From contig JAPWDM010000003.1 in the NCBI GenBank assembly GCA_035578155.1, forward strand, positions 71,440,963 to 71,504,962: a DNA stretch of 64,000 nucleotides, in the 5' to 3' direction. Origin of the DNA: Brachynemurus nebulosus. Taxonomy: Eukaryota; Arthropoda; Insecta; Neuroptera; Myrmeleontidae. Positions within the stretch are counted from its first letter, which is position 1, and each line of letters begins with the position of its first letter. A program made the position numbers and the translations under genes. This document shows positions 35,999 through 46,706 of the stretch, piece after piece. The notes beneath the pieces were generated by a model. That model searched no databases. It saw nothing but the letters and a program-made list of their open reading frames with translations, and was not told the origin of the DNA.

Positions 35999-36550
35999 CC
36001 ACACACACACAAATGAAAAAATAAGCAAGTAAACACGTGAGATAAATTTTTGAAGGTGTTATTTCATGCAAAGTCAAAGAAATACCGAAAAGAGAATTAC
36101 TTTACATATATAAACAACTCTTTCGGATTTACAATATAATGTAACAACAAAAATTATAAAAATATTGTGAAAATTAAATATGTTTAAAAATTAAAATGTA
36201 GGTTAATTTGACAGTGAATTTCAGTGGCACCGTTTATGAAAAAATAATTATGATATAAAAATACACAACAATGTTTCGAAATCAGCAAAAGCAATTGCGT
36301 ACCTATATATTGGTCACACGACTACAAAAAAAATAAATCCGCTGCCAATGGAGTGTGGCACTCAGCTCCCTCGTACTCGTAAAAGACTTTCAAAACAGTA
36401 TTCTACCAAATATATATACCGTGAATTTCGCTTTAAAGTTCAAAAGAAATTGTTGTAACTCAAAACACCTAAAGGCTAAATTATAAAATAATAGCAAAAA
36501 TATTTTAGAAACTAACCCTCAAAATATTTTAAAAATTTGTGCGAAGTGGG

Positions 36551-36576
36551 ACTAGCAGTAAATAATTTACTGCTAG
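36551..36576. repeat. Short near-perfect palindrome (CTAGCAGTAAAT|...)
   Basis: ACTAGCAGTAAATAATTTAC continues into TGCTAG, giving about 11-bp arms. It is followed by GGGACCATCTAGTAACCAGA at 36601, which recurs as GGGAACCATCTAGAAACCAA at about 36749, a diverged direct pair about 145 bp apart. Confidence 0.5.
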
Positions 36577-36779
36577 GGGACCATCTCAAGAAACTTGTAC
36601 GGGACCATCTAGTAACCAGATCGCGTAATTTCTTAAAAAAGAATTGAATAGTTCAGAAGTTATGCCACTTTGTGCAATTTATTATATTAATGGAATTACA
36701 TGGTAGCGGCGTAGCTACCGTTACTTCGATTTCGATTAAATTCATAGGGAACCATCTAGAAACCAAATTGCATACGTTC

Positions 36780-37621
36780 TGAAAATTGGGCAACACACAG
36801 ATGGGCAGACACCAAACCAAAATTGCTCAGGAAGCTCTAAGACGTAAAATGTGCGTTAAAATTTTTATTTTGGAGGGAAAAAATTTTTTATTTTTCAAAA
36901 GTGATCACAGTGCTTCCGCTACTTTAGTAGTCTCGGAAGCAAAATTACAAAATATTATGAAGGACTTTAAAATTTAACAAACAATTATTTATAGATGATA
37001 GGTGTGAGTTTTTACGAGATCGATTACTATAGTAGCACCAACACGTGTAATAGCTTCGTATATTCCGTTTAACTGGTTGATTTCTCCCATAATGAATAAT
37101 ACTGAACCGTCTCTTTGTGTATATTGAATGGAAAAATTTTCAAGTTTATTTTACTTATTATTTAAGTATTGCGAAATATCGAACAAGAGAATTCAATAAG
37201 TTTAAATGTAATTCGCTGCTGTTTCCACTCTTATTATTTAAAAAAATATAATAAAAATAAAAAAAACTTTTCAATAGCATTTCGTCATGTACTCAATAAC
37301 AGTGTGTTTCAAAAAAATGACACGATAGGATATTTTTCAAGCAAATTGTAGCGTCATACAGTGTTAAGGAGTTGACGGATAAATCGTAGATTTTCTGATC
37401 TTTTGTGACCCAAAGTGACATCGATTTTTGTGTATCCAAATTCTATCTATTTCCACGGAGTTATTTCCATCAGTGACACTAATTTTTCCAACAAACATCG
37501 ATCATACACTGAATTTCGACGTATGTTTCCTCAAATTTAAGTACCTATAGACTGAAGAATCTCACGTGACGGAAAGCTATTAGTCGAAAATGAAATAGGG
37601 GCCGGCGAGAAGGTAAGGCAG
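36780..37621. other. No gene seen
   Basis: AT-rich, with open frames of at most 63 codons and no recognisable domain or paired repeat ends. Confidence 0.45.
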
Positions 37622-37923
37622 ATGAGGCAATTGCCCAGGGGCCCAGGGGCCCGGAAAAAGTGAAACGATTTTTTTTTTGTTCGTCAATTGTATTTTTGGG
37701 AAAAATAGAAAAAAAATGTTTTCCGTTATATTTCTCACCAGCCCTGAATATAAGTACAAAAAAAGAAGTAGCCACGTATGAGGCAATTGCCCAGGGGCCC
37801 GGAAGAAGTGAAACGATTTTTTTTTGTTCGTCAATTGTATTTCTGGGAAAAATAGGAAAAAAATGTTTTCCGTCATTTTTCTCACCAGCCCTAAATATAA
37901 GTACAAAAAAAGTAGTAGCCACG
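37622..37923. repeat. Two tandem ~150-bp units of a GGGGCCC-rich repeat
   Basis: Units 37622-37777 and 37778-37923 both run ATGAGGCAATTGCCCAGGGG ... CACCAGCCCT(G/A)AATATAAGTA ... TAGCCACG. Unit 1 has one extra GCCCAGGGGC. The opposing 108-131-codon open frames here simply read the duplicated repeat. A related GGGGCCCGG + 'TTTTCACGCTCGTCA' fragment lies at 51640-51765, so this is a dispersed, probably hAT-related repeat. Confidence 0.85.
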
Positions 37924-38624
37924 TTTATTTTAAATTTTCAAGCTCTTTTCAAGAATTGTGAATTCTATCCTGATCAGGGTGCCAATATTATACGATTACA
38001 CCTCTGGTTTAAGTGGTTTCTTGTCATTATTGGTATAATAGAGTATGATTTATAGCAATAACCGTTGATTACCATTCTTGATTGGACCGTAGAGGAGGTT
38101 TTCAGAAGGAAATAGAATTCAATTCCCATTTTCATGTATACCTACCTGTTCTTACCTTAAGATATATTCAATGTATTTTACCACAGTGACAACTGAACAT
38201 AGTGGTTAGTTGTCACTTCGATTAAGGCGATTTACTTAGGTACCTATCTCGTCTGATCTGTCGAGTAACTGTGAATAGTAACATAATCTCTTTAATGACC
38301 TAAATGTATAGTACAATTAACAAGGAATAAATAATTATCATCAAATGGATGATGCTCCTCGGACCAATAAGCAGTAAGTGGATATAGTTTAGACAATGAA
38401 TGGAAAGATTTCAATTAATGCTTTGCACAATGCTACACAACATCCTCATGTAGCTTCATACTTTGTGTTTATGTAGCAAGAACATCATATACTAATGAAT
38501 TTTGCGGTAAGCAAATTATTAGGCAAATGCATTAGAGTAATTTTGTATATACAAACTGTTTCTACGTCATACAAAGGGTATACAAGATTAAGATACACTA
38601 TAATATACAAACGCCTGAAAATTT

Positions 38625-38960
38625 AAAATGACGGGCCCAAAATAGCGGACAAAAATAAAAAATTACCTTTACTGAAACAAAAAATGGTATATAAAGGTTT
38701 TCAAGGTCGCTGATTATAAAATTGATATTATTTTTTTGAATATTCAAAATGGCGAGTCCAAAATCGCGGGCAAAAATAAAAAAATTAGTTTTATTGAAAC
38801 AAAAAATGGTGTATGAAGGTTTTATTATGAATTTGATATTATTATTTTAAAAATTCAAAATGACGGACCCAAAATGGCGGACAAAAATAAAAAATTAGTT
38901 TTATTGAAACAGAAACTGGTATGTAATGATTTTCACGGTCGCTGATTATGAATATGAAGT
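38625..38960. repeat. Three-unit tandem repeat (~111-122 bp), ATGRCGGGCCCAAAATRGCGG
   Basis: Units start at 38625, 38746 and 38857, each with AAAATGrCGrrcCCAAAATrGCGGrCAAAAATAAA and a following 'TTATTGAAACAAAAAATGGT'. Unit 2 lacks a TTCAAGGTCGCTG segment that is present in units 1 and 3. It could be a local satellite-like expansion. No coding meaning. Confidence 0.85.
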
Positions 38961-39143
38961 GAGACAAGAAAAAACTGAAATTGGTTTTCTCAAAAGCAAG
39001 AATTTTATTTTTAAATTAATCTTCATACTTCATACTTTGTTGCAAAAAAAGCAAACCATCCAACTCGATCAAACTCATAACGGTTTCTTATAAATAAACA
39101 CATTAAAAATGCAATATTTCTCTGTAATAAGTGCACCCTATAG

Positions 39144-39395
39144 AAATATTCAATTACCCTTTACCACATATCCATAATAATTACTCACCTTCATTTTCAA
39201 CTTCCACCACTTTTGATTTCGAAAATACACTTACAAACAAAAGTTATTAATGAAGAACTAGAAGGTGTGTACAAGTCCGGTCCTAAGTTAGCTGTGTTTG
39301 ACCTTCCCTTATCTGGTAATGCAGACGGTATAATGGACTGTCGGTTTGTATCGAGGTGCAGAGGTGTCCCCCCTACGGTAGGTATTACACGGTAA
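39144..39395 (+). other. GC-richer exon-like island, coding strand uncertain
   Basis: A plus frame is open for 84 codons without an ATG. Its core reads KVINEELEGVYKSGPKLAVF ... RGVPPTVG, with purine-first codons in about two thirds of positions and a CTACG|GTAGGT donor-like site at about 39377. However, there is no good upstream acceptor. The minus strand is also open here and has an excellent TTT|GTAAGT donor (39231-39236 on the plus strand) and a GAAG|GTGAGT donor (about 39183-39192). The composition contrast with the surroundings suggests a real or fossil exon. I recognise no family. Confidence 0.3.
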
Positions 39396-40204
39396 TAAGT
39401 TCAAAATTACAAACTTCACTTTTCTCATTTTTGTTCACTTATTTTGGAAATTGGACCACTGTACAACGGTGGGCAACCCTTGACGTAGCACAATGTAGAT
39501 CGAAATAAATAATGCGTTTGGTTTGGTTTATCTTAATGGTTCCGTTTTTCTCGAAAATCATGTAACGTAAAAATTTGAAATTTGACATAATGCTGCTGAT
39601 GATTTTTTTTTTTTGATTAATATTAGAAGATCAGCTTGATCTAAAAAAAGTTTTAATTAATCTATCGTCAACTTCAGCAGAAACTTAAAAGAGGTATCTC
39701 TATAATGATTCTAAAAATATATTCCTTTTTGGGATTTTTGATTCAGTAGTCTCAATAATATACCTCGAAGTTTTCTAAAAGTGACTGTTCTCCTCTGATC
39801 TCTTAAGTTTTTAAAGTTAAAATTTTTTATTTGATAGGATTAGTAATAAATAACAATAGAAAACACACTAATAGAGTACGTATTTTATTAATATTTCTTT
39901 TTGTTAAAAAAATACTTAGATTTTTTATTTGTTTCATAGTGGACCAATGACTGTTTCATTCTGGAACCGCATGTTCCACAATAACACACAAAAAAAATAG
40001 TGTAGAAAAAGAATGTCTTAAGAAAATATTTTTTCTAGAAAAATAAGCTCAGTATGGATTTTTTCTTTTGGCTAATCTATTAGCAGTAGGTATTGATATC
40101 ATGGATAATAATAAAAATAAGTGACTCTTTATAAAAAGTGTTTCATTGTTTGCCGACCTCCCCCACTCAGAAAGAACTAAAAATTTAATTTTTTTTTTAG
40201 AATA

Positions 40205-40436
40205 GGGTAAAAGCCCCCTTTGTGGAACGGTATCTAATACTGGAACAGTTTTGACATTTACAAATTTATTTCTTTAATTAAGTAAGGAAACTTTAAATGC
40301 GAGGTGAATTTAAATTGAAAAACAATCATTCTATTAAAAAAATAATTTTTGTTATCAGACGTTTCTTTCAGAAATAACTTCATTAATATGTAAATGTTCA
40401 TAATTAAATACCGTTCCCCAAAGGGGGCTTTTACCC
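40205..40436. mobile_element. GTAAAAGCC-family MITE, copy 2
   Basis: Ends GGGTAAAAGCCCCCTTTGTG and the inverted right end GGGTAAAAGCCCCCTTTGGG are nearly identical and flanked by TA (40203-40204, 40437-40438). The body is in the opposite orientation to copy 1. 232 bp, noncoding. Confidence 0.9.
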
Positions 40437-40599
40437 TATTCTTAATATGTCAAATTTCTCTCAATGTTCGTAATTCCCCAAATAATGTCTATATACGGTG
40501 AAGCTTTCAATGACACTTTTAGTCGAGCATTAATACCATCATGTTCTCCCAGTGTATTTCCCAAGTAAGCAAATAAGCTTTAGAGGAAAAAAAAACATT

Positions 40600-41350
40600 T
40601 TTGACGCAACTATTTTCAAATGAGAAAAAAACTTTTACTTTTATAGACTCACGCATTATTTCACTGAGCAATAACAAAAATTTCTCTGCAAACAAATCTT
40701 CAAAAATAACTATCTAATGTCTGATACTTGAATCAAATGTTCCCTTTCATAATAATTTACAGTCATTTAACAAAGCAAAATTGTCTTTCTCCTCTATTCT
40801 TTACAAATTTCTTTCACACGCACGAAGAGAAAAAAATATCTCACTCAAATCTATTCTCACTGCGAAAAAACACTAATCCAACTAATAACCGGCAAATGAT
40901 GTCACACGATCGACATGTCACACAAAAGCGCCAAAGTACTAATCCGTTCATTCTTATCTACACTCTTTCATCTCAACACCCGGTCCGTGGTCGATCGGTG
41001 GTCGTATGGCAAACAAAGAGGCAATACCGAGGCCGAAAAAAGTGAAAAAGAAAACAATCGTGCCATTGAAATCGACTACATTAAACTACGCGTACGCACT
41101 AAAAATTGCGTAAATATAGAAAAGCACTTACCTTATTGGATTTAGTAGGCTTCTATACACTGTAAAATAATGGTGGCGCATTGGTATAGGTACTCAAAAA
41201 GAATAGGGAGACACAACAAAAAAAGGAAATATTCCTTACACATTGATCCCGTTCCCTCTCTTGCCTACCCTAACGTTTGTCAGGCTGGTTCAGTGCCTGT
41301 ATGCCTGACATAAATGGCAGTCGTATACACGATCCGATCGAGTTAAATCT
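40600..41350 (-). promoter_or_regulatory. GC-richer island, minus-strand splice donor and possible first exons
   Basis: On the minus strand, AATAAG|GTAAGT at about 41139-41128 is a textbook 5' splice site. Upstream, 41280-41320 holds GGTTCAGTGCC between inverted GTCAGGC/GCCTGAC blocks. Further along the minus strand, ATG at 41067 opens a 32-codon frame, MARLFSFSLFSASVLPLCLP..., that looks like a signal peptide but ends at a stop without a splice site. CpG-rich sequence such as CGGTCCGTGGTCGATCGGTG (40981-41000) contrasts with the AT-rich surroundings. It may be a promoter/first-exon region. Confidence 0.3.
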
Positions 41351-41889
41351 ATATAATGTCGAAAGTTAAAATGTGATATATGGCAAGTTGTAATTGAATA
41401 CTTGTAAAAATAGAGGAAAGTTTTAGTTTAGAAAAATAATTCATACCAGTATTTCTCTTCAACACCAATCAGTTCAGTTTATCTTAGCATAAAAATACAG
41501 ATTTTTAAAACGTTTTCGAGGTTTTAGTATACAACCAAAATACCTTCATACCAAAAGTTACCTTCCTAATGTTTGTTTAAAAATAAATTCTCAGCTTTTA
41601 ACTGTTGTTCATTCCAATGGAAGAACGTTGCTAGGCGAGTTTAGCGCCAGAAATTCTTACAAATCTTGCCAGGTTTATTCTCCTGAAAGAAAAATATTTC
41701 ATACTGAGAATCTCGATTCGTGCCCAAGTAGTAGAGGTGAGAGAAACCGGTCCTAATTTTGCAATTTTTGCAAAACCAAGACCAAATAATGTATATAAAT
41801 TATAAATATAAATTAGCAAGTCCAAAATAAAAATTATCAGTATCTATGGTTAGAAGACTATTACCGATACTCAAGTAAAAATCAAAATA
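41351..41889. other. No gene seen
   Basis: AT-rich with a 64-codon minus-strand open frame (41631-41825) of no recognisable family. Confidence 0.4.
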
Positions 41890-42937
41890 CAGTCGAACCT
41901 GGATAAGCGAGAGTTGAAGGGACCGTGATCTATTTTTCTCTAATAGAGGCTTCTCACTAACCCGAGTTTCTAGCTTACAGAGGTACGGGAGAGGTTTATT
42001 TCACTTATAGAGGTCTAGAAAAAACACAACCAGTATGTATTGAGAAACATGCATGTATTGTATGGATATTACTTATTAGAATAATATACATATACATATT
42101 TGGACATAGATAAGGTTACAAAGAAAAAAAAATGCATTTTGGCTATTTGAATAGAAAATGAATTTCTCGAATTATAAGAAAACAAGAACATAAACACATT
42201 CAGGCATTCTAATAAAATATGTATAAGTTCTTTGAAATTTAAGAATGAGTCATAAATAGCAAATGTTAAATACGTTTAAGGGCCTATTTACATTATCACT
42301 CCACTCTCACTCCGATATCATTACGCTCCCGATTCGATATAACCTTGTTGTGTTCACATTACAGTGCTGATATCATGCTGATACCCATTCGTTCTCTATT
42401 CACATTATAATGCCACTTTGGATACACTCCCAGTTCGGTCTGACTTCGATACAAATATCTTTTCATAACAACTGAATGCAAGCGGAGTGGAGTTGAATCA
42501 AAAAAGTGCTTACACTATAGGTACAACCCATAAGAAGTCTGATATCGCTCCAATAAAATATTACCTGAGTGGTATTTATATTGGAGTGGCATTGGTACGG
42601 GAGCGAACCGCGACTGATATCGGACCGATATCAGAGCGACGATGTGAATACACTCATTGTTTATTGTGTAAGGATATTTTATCGAACCTGGAGCGGAGTG
42701 ATATCGGAGTGAGAACAGAGCGTTAATATAAATCGGACCTAACTGTCGCTTATAGAGGTACAGGCAATTAGCAGTCTCAGTTATAGAGGTCCACGAGCGA
42801 GAAACGACTCTCCTTTATACAGGTTTTTGTTTCTCGCTCAGAGAGGTTTTAGAGTGGTAAAGTTACGGTACCTGGCAATTACTCTCACTTACAGAGTTTT
42901 CTCGCTTACCCAGTTCTCCCATATCCAGGTTTGACTG
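41890..42937. mobile_element. Tigger/pogo-type element, CAGTCGAACCTGGATAAGC ends
   Basis: The left end CAGTCGAACCTGGATAAGCG and the inverted right end CAGTCAAACCTGGATATGGG are typical Tigger/pogo termini. Left TA (41888-41889); the right flank is CA, probably a mutated TA. The motif TTATAGAGGT/TTACAGAGGT is repeated at least six times near both ends. A PIF/Harbinger-like MITE occupies 42280-42739, so the Tigger-like part is only about 590 bp, noncoding. Confidence 0.85.
42280..42739. mobile_element. PIF/Harbinger-like MITE, copy 1 (TAA target)
   Basis: The left end GGGCCTATTTACATTATCAC and the inverted right end GGTCCGATTTATATTAACGC are flanked by TAA on both sides (42277-42279, 42740-42742), the 3-bp TWA duplication of PIF/Harbinger. 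Internal inverted blocks GATATCGGAGTG / CACTCCGATATC recur several times. The sequence is richer in G and C than its host element. The 79-codon frame inside is incidental. Confidence 0.75.
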
Positions 42938-43699
42938 CATATTAAAAAACTCCAGAGACATTAGATATTGTTATTAAAGTTTTTTTAAAAACTCAGGCTT
43001 GGCATATTAATTGATAATTTGCCAAAATTTTTGAAAATTTCTTGAAACCTTCATCACAACACAATGTAAATACACTACTAATGAGGGGTGGTACATAGCT
43101 TTCTCATACTCGTAACAGACATTTATCCAATCTTTAAAGTGATTTTGTTCTTAAATTGAATCTTAAATTTCGAACAAATGGATGTCCCACTCTCAGTACA
43201 GTATTATACTTCTTCAGAATTCTTTATTTTTACCAGATTTTCAATCACGCAATTTCCAAGCAAAAAATTTTATTTGAAACACATGGTATGCCGCCCAGCA
43301 AATTCCACTTTATTTAACATATAATCACACACCTGACCAAGTCCTTTTCTTTTATTCTTAAAACACACCTCTCCTCTACGGGCCCTGCTAGGAAAATCAC
43401 GATACTATATTTGTATCGTTTTTTTTTGCTTTTTCTTTCCGATTGTTCCGTATTTCGATTTACCGCTTAGTTGAACATTTTTCAATTTTTGTTATTTTTA
43501 CATATACCTAACTATCTCCACTTCGACATACATATCGTACCGTAGCGTGGGTACGGTTGTGCCGTGGGTGAAATTTGTTCTCGGGCTGTTCTCGCTTGCT
43601 CCCGGCGAACAAGCTGGGAATATTTATTTTTATAAGAAGTTGACATATTTGAGCAAAACTACATAGTATATACGGGCAACATTATTTATTACGGAGTCG

Positions 43700-44098
43700 G
43701 AAAAATTGAAAAGAAGTTTTCCCTCTAATATATTATTTAAATATATGTACATAAGGATTTCCATCGCAAACACATGTAGGATAATAAGATACCATTATGT
43801 GGTATGTAATATTTATTTAGGACATGACTTATACGGCGTGGTGGCCACATCCCGCACATCCGTACCCCCGCGCGTCCTGTCAATACTCTATGAATAAATA
43901 TTATAAAAAAGATGATGCTTCATATTGTTTACATATTGATCACATAAATGTATTTCGTTTTTTTTTTCTTGATAATTTGTGGTAAAAATATTTGGAATAA
44001 ATTAAAAATTTTTGTTGGCACCACGGAAGGATATAGACATCAATAAATCAGACTTAAAAAAAAAAACAAAAAAACATGGTAACAGAAAACAGGATTAA
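43700..44098. other. Unassigned spacer
   Basis: It contains one 63-codon frame (43706-43897) with GC-richer end 'CACATCCGTACCCCCGCGCG', not recognised. An island just upstream (43540-43620, CGTACCGTAGCGTGGGTACG) is CpG-bearing but has no clear signals. Confidence 0.35.
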
Positions 44099-44498
44099 GG
44101 ATGTTTGGGAGGTACAATCGGAGATAAAAGTACATGAAATTAGAAATTCGTGAATAATTGCGTTGTATAACAAACTATGAGGTAAATAAATAGTTATCTT
44201 TGTTAAATAATAGCTATCACTACAACTGATTGTTCAATACATCAAACTATAGCTCTCAGCTGACTACAAGAGCTGAGTACATTCTGAGGATTTTTCGGAG
44301 GAATTTCAAAATGCTACGAGACGATTGAAAATTTAGTAGAATGTTCCTCATTAAATACTAAGGCTCCTGTGAAAATTTCAAATCGATTCACTAAGCCGTT
44401 GAACTATTTATTTAGCTCATAGTTTATTATACAACGCAATTATTCACGAATTTCTAATTTCATGTACTTTTATCTCCGATTGTACCTCCCAAACATCC
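44099..44498. mobile_element. 400-bp foldback MITE with ~97-bp near-perfect arms
   Basis: Arms 44099-44195 and 44402-44498 begin GGATGTTTGGGAGGTACAAT and differ at only a few positions. They are flanked by TTAA on both sides (44095-44098, 44499-44502). TTAA fits piggyBac-type insertion; a TA duplication with TTAA as part of the end is the alternative. The very low arm divergence makes this one of the youngest elements in the window. Confidence 0.85.
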
Positions 44499-44584
44499 TT
44501 AAATGATCCCGATAATATAGAATCCCAACAGAATAATATTCTTTTTATAAAGCATGCACAACACTACTCGTGAAATTGCCTGAA

Positions 44585-44813
44585 GTTACTAGCCGAGTGG
44601 CGGAGCGAGTTTAGGCACTGGTACTTTCGGACTAGTAGGTCGAGAATTCGAAACCCATGGACAACGATACAGATATTTGCAAGAGGTTTTCTGCAATTTT
44701 CCTTCACAATTCCAGATAAATATGTAACGAATGCCTGTCAGTAAATTTCACTTTAAGCATCAGTGCGTTTCGATGCAAGTCAGTACCTTCTAAAATATTA
44801 TTCAAAAAAAAAT
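44585..44813 (+). mobile_element. tRNA-derived SINE, copy 2 with A and B boxes
   Basis: TAGCCGAGTGGC (44590-44601) is a good RNA polymerase III A box of the Ser/Leu tRNA type, and GAATTCGAAACCC (44644-44656) is a recognisable B box 54 bases downstream. A tRNA-unrelated body follows (TCTGCAATTTTCCTTCACAA), shared with the minus-strand copy at 33751-33930, then an A-rich end near 44813. It does not fold as an intact tRNA and lacks a matched acceptor stem. Confidence 0.75.
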
Positions 44814-44898
44814 TCTGCATTTCCACTGTCTCAGTTATCAAGTTGAGCCTCCACCTTACTTCTACTCGCTCTGGAACCAGCATATTTCTGTCTTCATA

Positions 44899-45297
44899 TA
44901 TCGGTACGCTCCCGCTCCAGTCTCGCTACGATATAATCTTGTTGTGTTCACATTACAGGGCTGATACCATACTGTTACCTATTCATTCTCCATTCACATT
45001 ATAATGCCGCTCTTGGTACGATCCCAGTTCGGTCTCTTCAGTCTTCATAACAACTGAATGCAAGCGGAGCGGAGTGGAATCAAAAAAGTGTTCACACTAT
45101 CGATATATGTAGGTCTGATTTCGTTCCGATAATGCTCCGATAAGTGGTATTGGTATTGGAGCGGTATTTTAGGGAGAGCGTACCGCGACTAATATCGGAG
45201 CGGTATCAATTGTATTGTTTCTTGTGTAAGAATATTTTATCGAATCGGAAGCGTAACGATATCGTACCGAGAGCGGAGCGATAATGTGGATCGGGCC
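44899..45297. mobile_element. PIF/Harbinger-like MITE, copy 2
   Basis: The region is collinear with 42310-42739: TACGCTCCCGCTCCAGTCTC, TAATCTTGTTGTGTTCACAT, CAACTGAATGCAAGCGGAGC, and a right end ATAATGTGGATCGGGCC. The left terminus is degraded and I could not place its target duplication. The right side is followed by TTTAA. Confidence 0.75.
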
Positions 45298-45785
45298 TTT
45301 AACTAGAAATTTTTTCCCACCAAATATCCATATATGAATCTATATTTTTATGTATAACTAACCATAATTGTGTCAAAGATAACTACACATGGCACGTACA
45401 TATATACTTGTTAAACATAAACGATTTATTGTAAAAAACAAAAATGTTTATAGCTGATGAGAACACAGATAATGCAATAAAGGTAGATATTATTTATATC
45501 TAGATATTTCCTCAGGTAAGTATATTACGACATAATAAACATACGCTCATAAAAAACTTGTTTCCCTTAGAAAAAAAGTATCAACTCGAAATAAAGATCT
45601 ATTATTATTACTAACAAGAGAAAACTCTGTTTTTTATCAAATATTTTTTAGATCAGAAAATATTAGTTTAGATAATGTGACAGGTTACCATGTGTGCACA
45701 CCTTCCATAAAAATCTCATTTCTTTTATAAATATGAAAAATATTTCTATCGCAGCATCCTGCACAACATAATGAATTTTCGGTTA

Positions 45786-46000
45786 CAAAAATTACTTTTT
45801 CTCAAAAACCCGCTTACATAGGATAATGACTCAAAGCCTATCTTATGTGATTTAAATTTTTGTAAATGTTAGCGAATAACTCATTTCTTCGACGAAAAAT
45901 GTTAATTTTTTTTGCAAACTGGTTTACACAGAATAATGTCTAAAAAACGTATCTTGTGTGATTTTTCCCGCTCTTTACCATGGTACCCAATTACCAAATA
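45786..46000. repeat. Degenerate tandem pair, 110-bp period
   Basis: CTTACATAGGATAATGACTC ... CTATCTTATGTGATTT (45813) recurs as GTTTACACAGAATAATGTCT ... GTATCTTGTGTGATTT (45923), with weaker matching between. Old local duplication. Confidence 0.6.
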
Positions 46001-46299
46001 AAATGCCCAAAATACCCGCCCCCCCCTGGTCCAGGCACTGACTGATTAACGAACTCATCCAAGATTTTCGGGCTTTCAATCCAAATTTCGTAAAAGTTGA
46101 ATGTTTCGCTCGAGTGTTATCATGTGGACGTATATACACATACATAACAAATTAACTTTAATGAATATCATTTTCGGGTTCTAGAAACCTCGACACAAAT
46201 TTCAGTCCCATATTAACACCTGCTGTATTCGCTCAATTTTCATTCGGAAATTCGTATTTTATTTCTTTTATTTATTACAATATATTTTTCTTAAAGATT

Positions 46300-46700
46300 A
46301 CTCCTAGATACGATGGAAAATTATTACAACGGTTTTTTTTCCTACATTTAACACCGAATCAAAGACAGTTTTTTATATCTAATCGTATTAAGTAAAATTA
46401 TAAACTCCTACGTTAAGATTAAGTATACCTACCTACATAAATATTTCTAACGATATTATTTTTTGAGCGTAGGTTCTTCATATTCATATTTCATTTAGCA
46501 ACAAATGAGTCGATGAGTTTCAAAATCATCTAATTAACACAACTAAAAATATTCAGGAAACACAAAAAACTGTTTTCTCACTTATAATAATAATTTTGAT
46601 GTGGTTTTTACCATTAAATTTTTAGGAAAAATCATACAGTTCTTATAAAGAAATAATAACAACGATACAACTCTTCAATAATTAGTAAATAAAGATTAAA
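46300..46700. other. No gene seen
   Basis: AT-rich sequence with no ORF, repeat ends or splice signals that I can support. Confidence 0.4.
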
Positions 46701-46706
46701 AATTAT

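Noticed and set aside
37545..38055. Opposing open frames of 108-131 codons
   Set aside because: They read a tandemly duplicated GGGGCCC-rich noncoding repeat, and repeated internal peptide pairs appear in three frames on both strands.
40728..41145. Plus-strand open frames of 105 and 76 codons
   Set aside because: They overlap in different frames, the longer begins at a non-ATG codon, and the region has better signals on the minus strand.
42487..42726. 79-codon frame
   Set aside because: Lies inside the palindromic PIF/Harbinger-like MITE; its opposite strand is equally structured.
44585..44660. Intact tRNA gene
   Set aside because: A and B boxes are present, but the acceptor and anticodon stems do not pair, and a second copy with a shared unrelated body shows it is a SINE.
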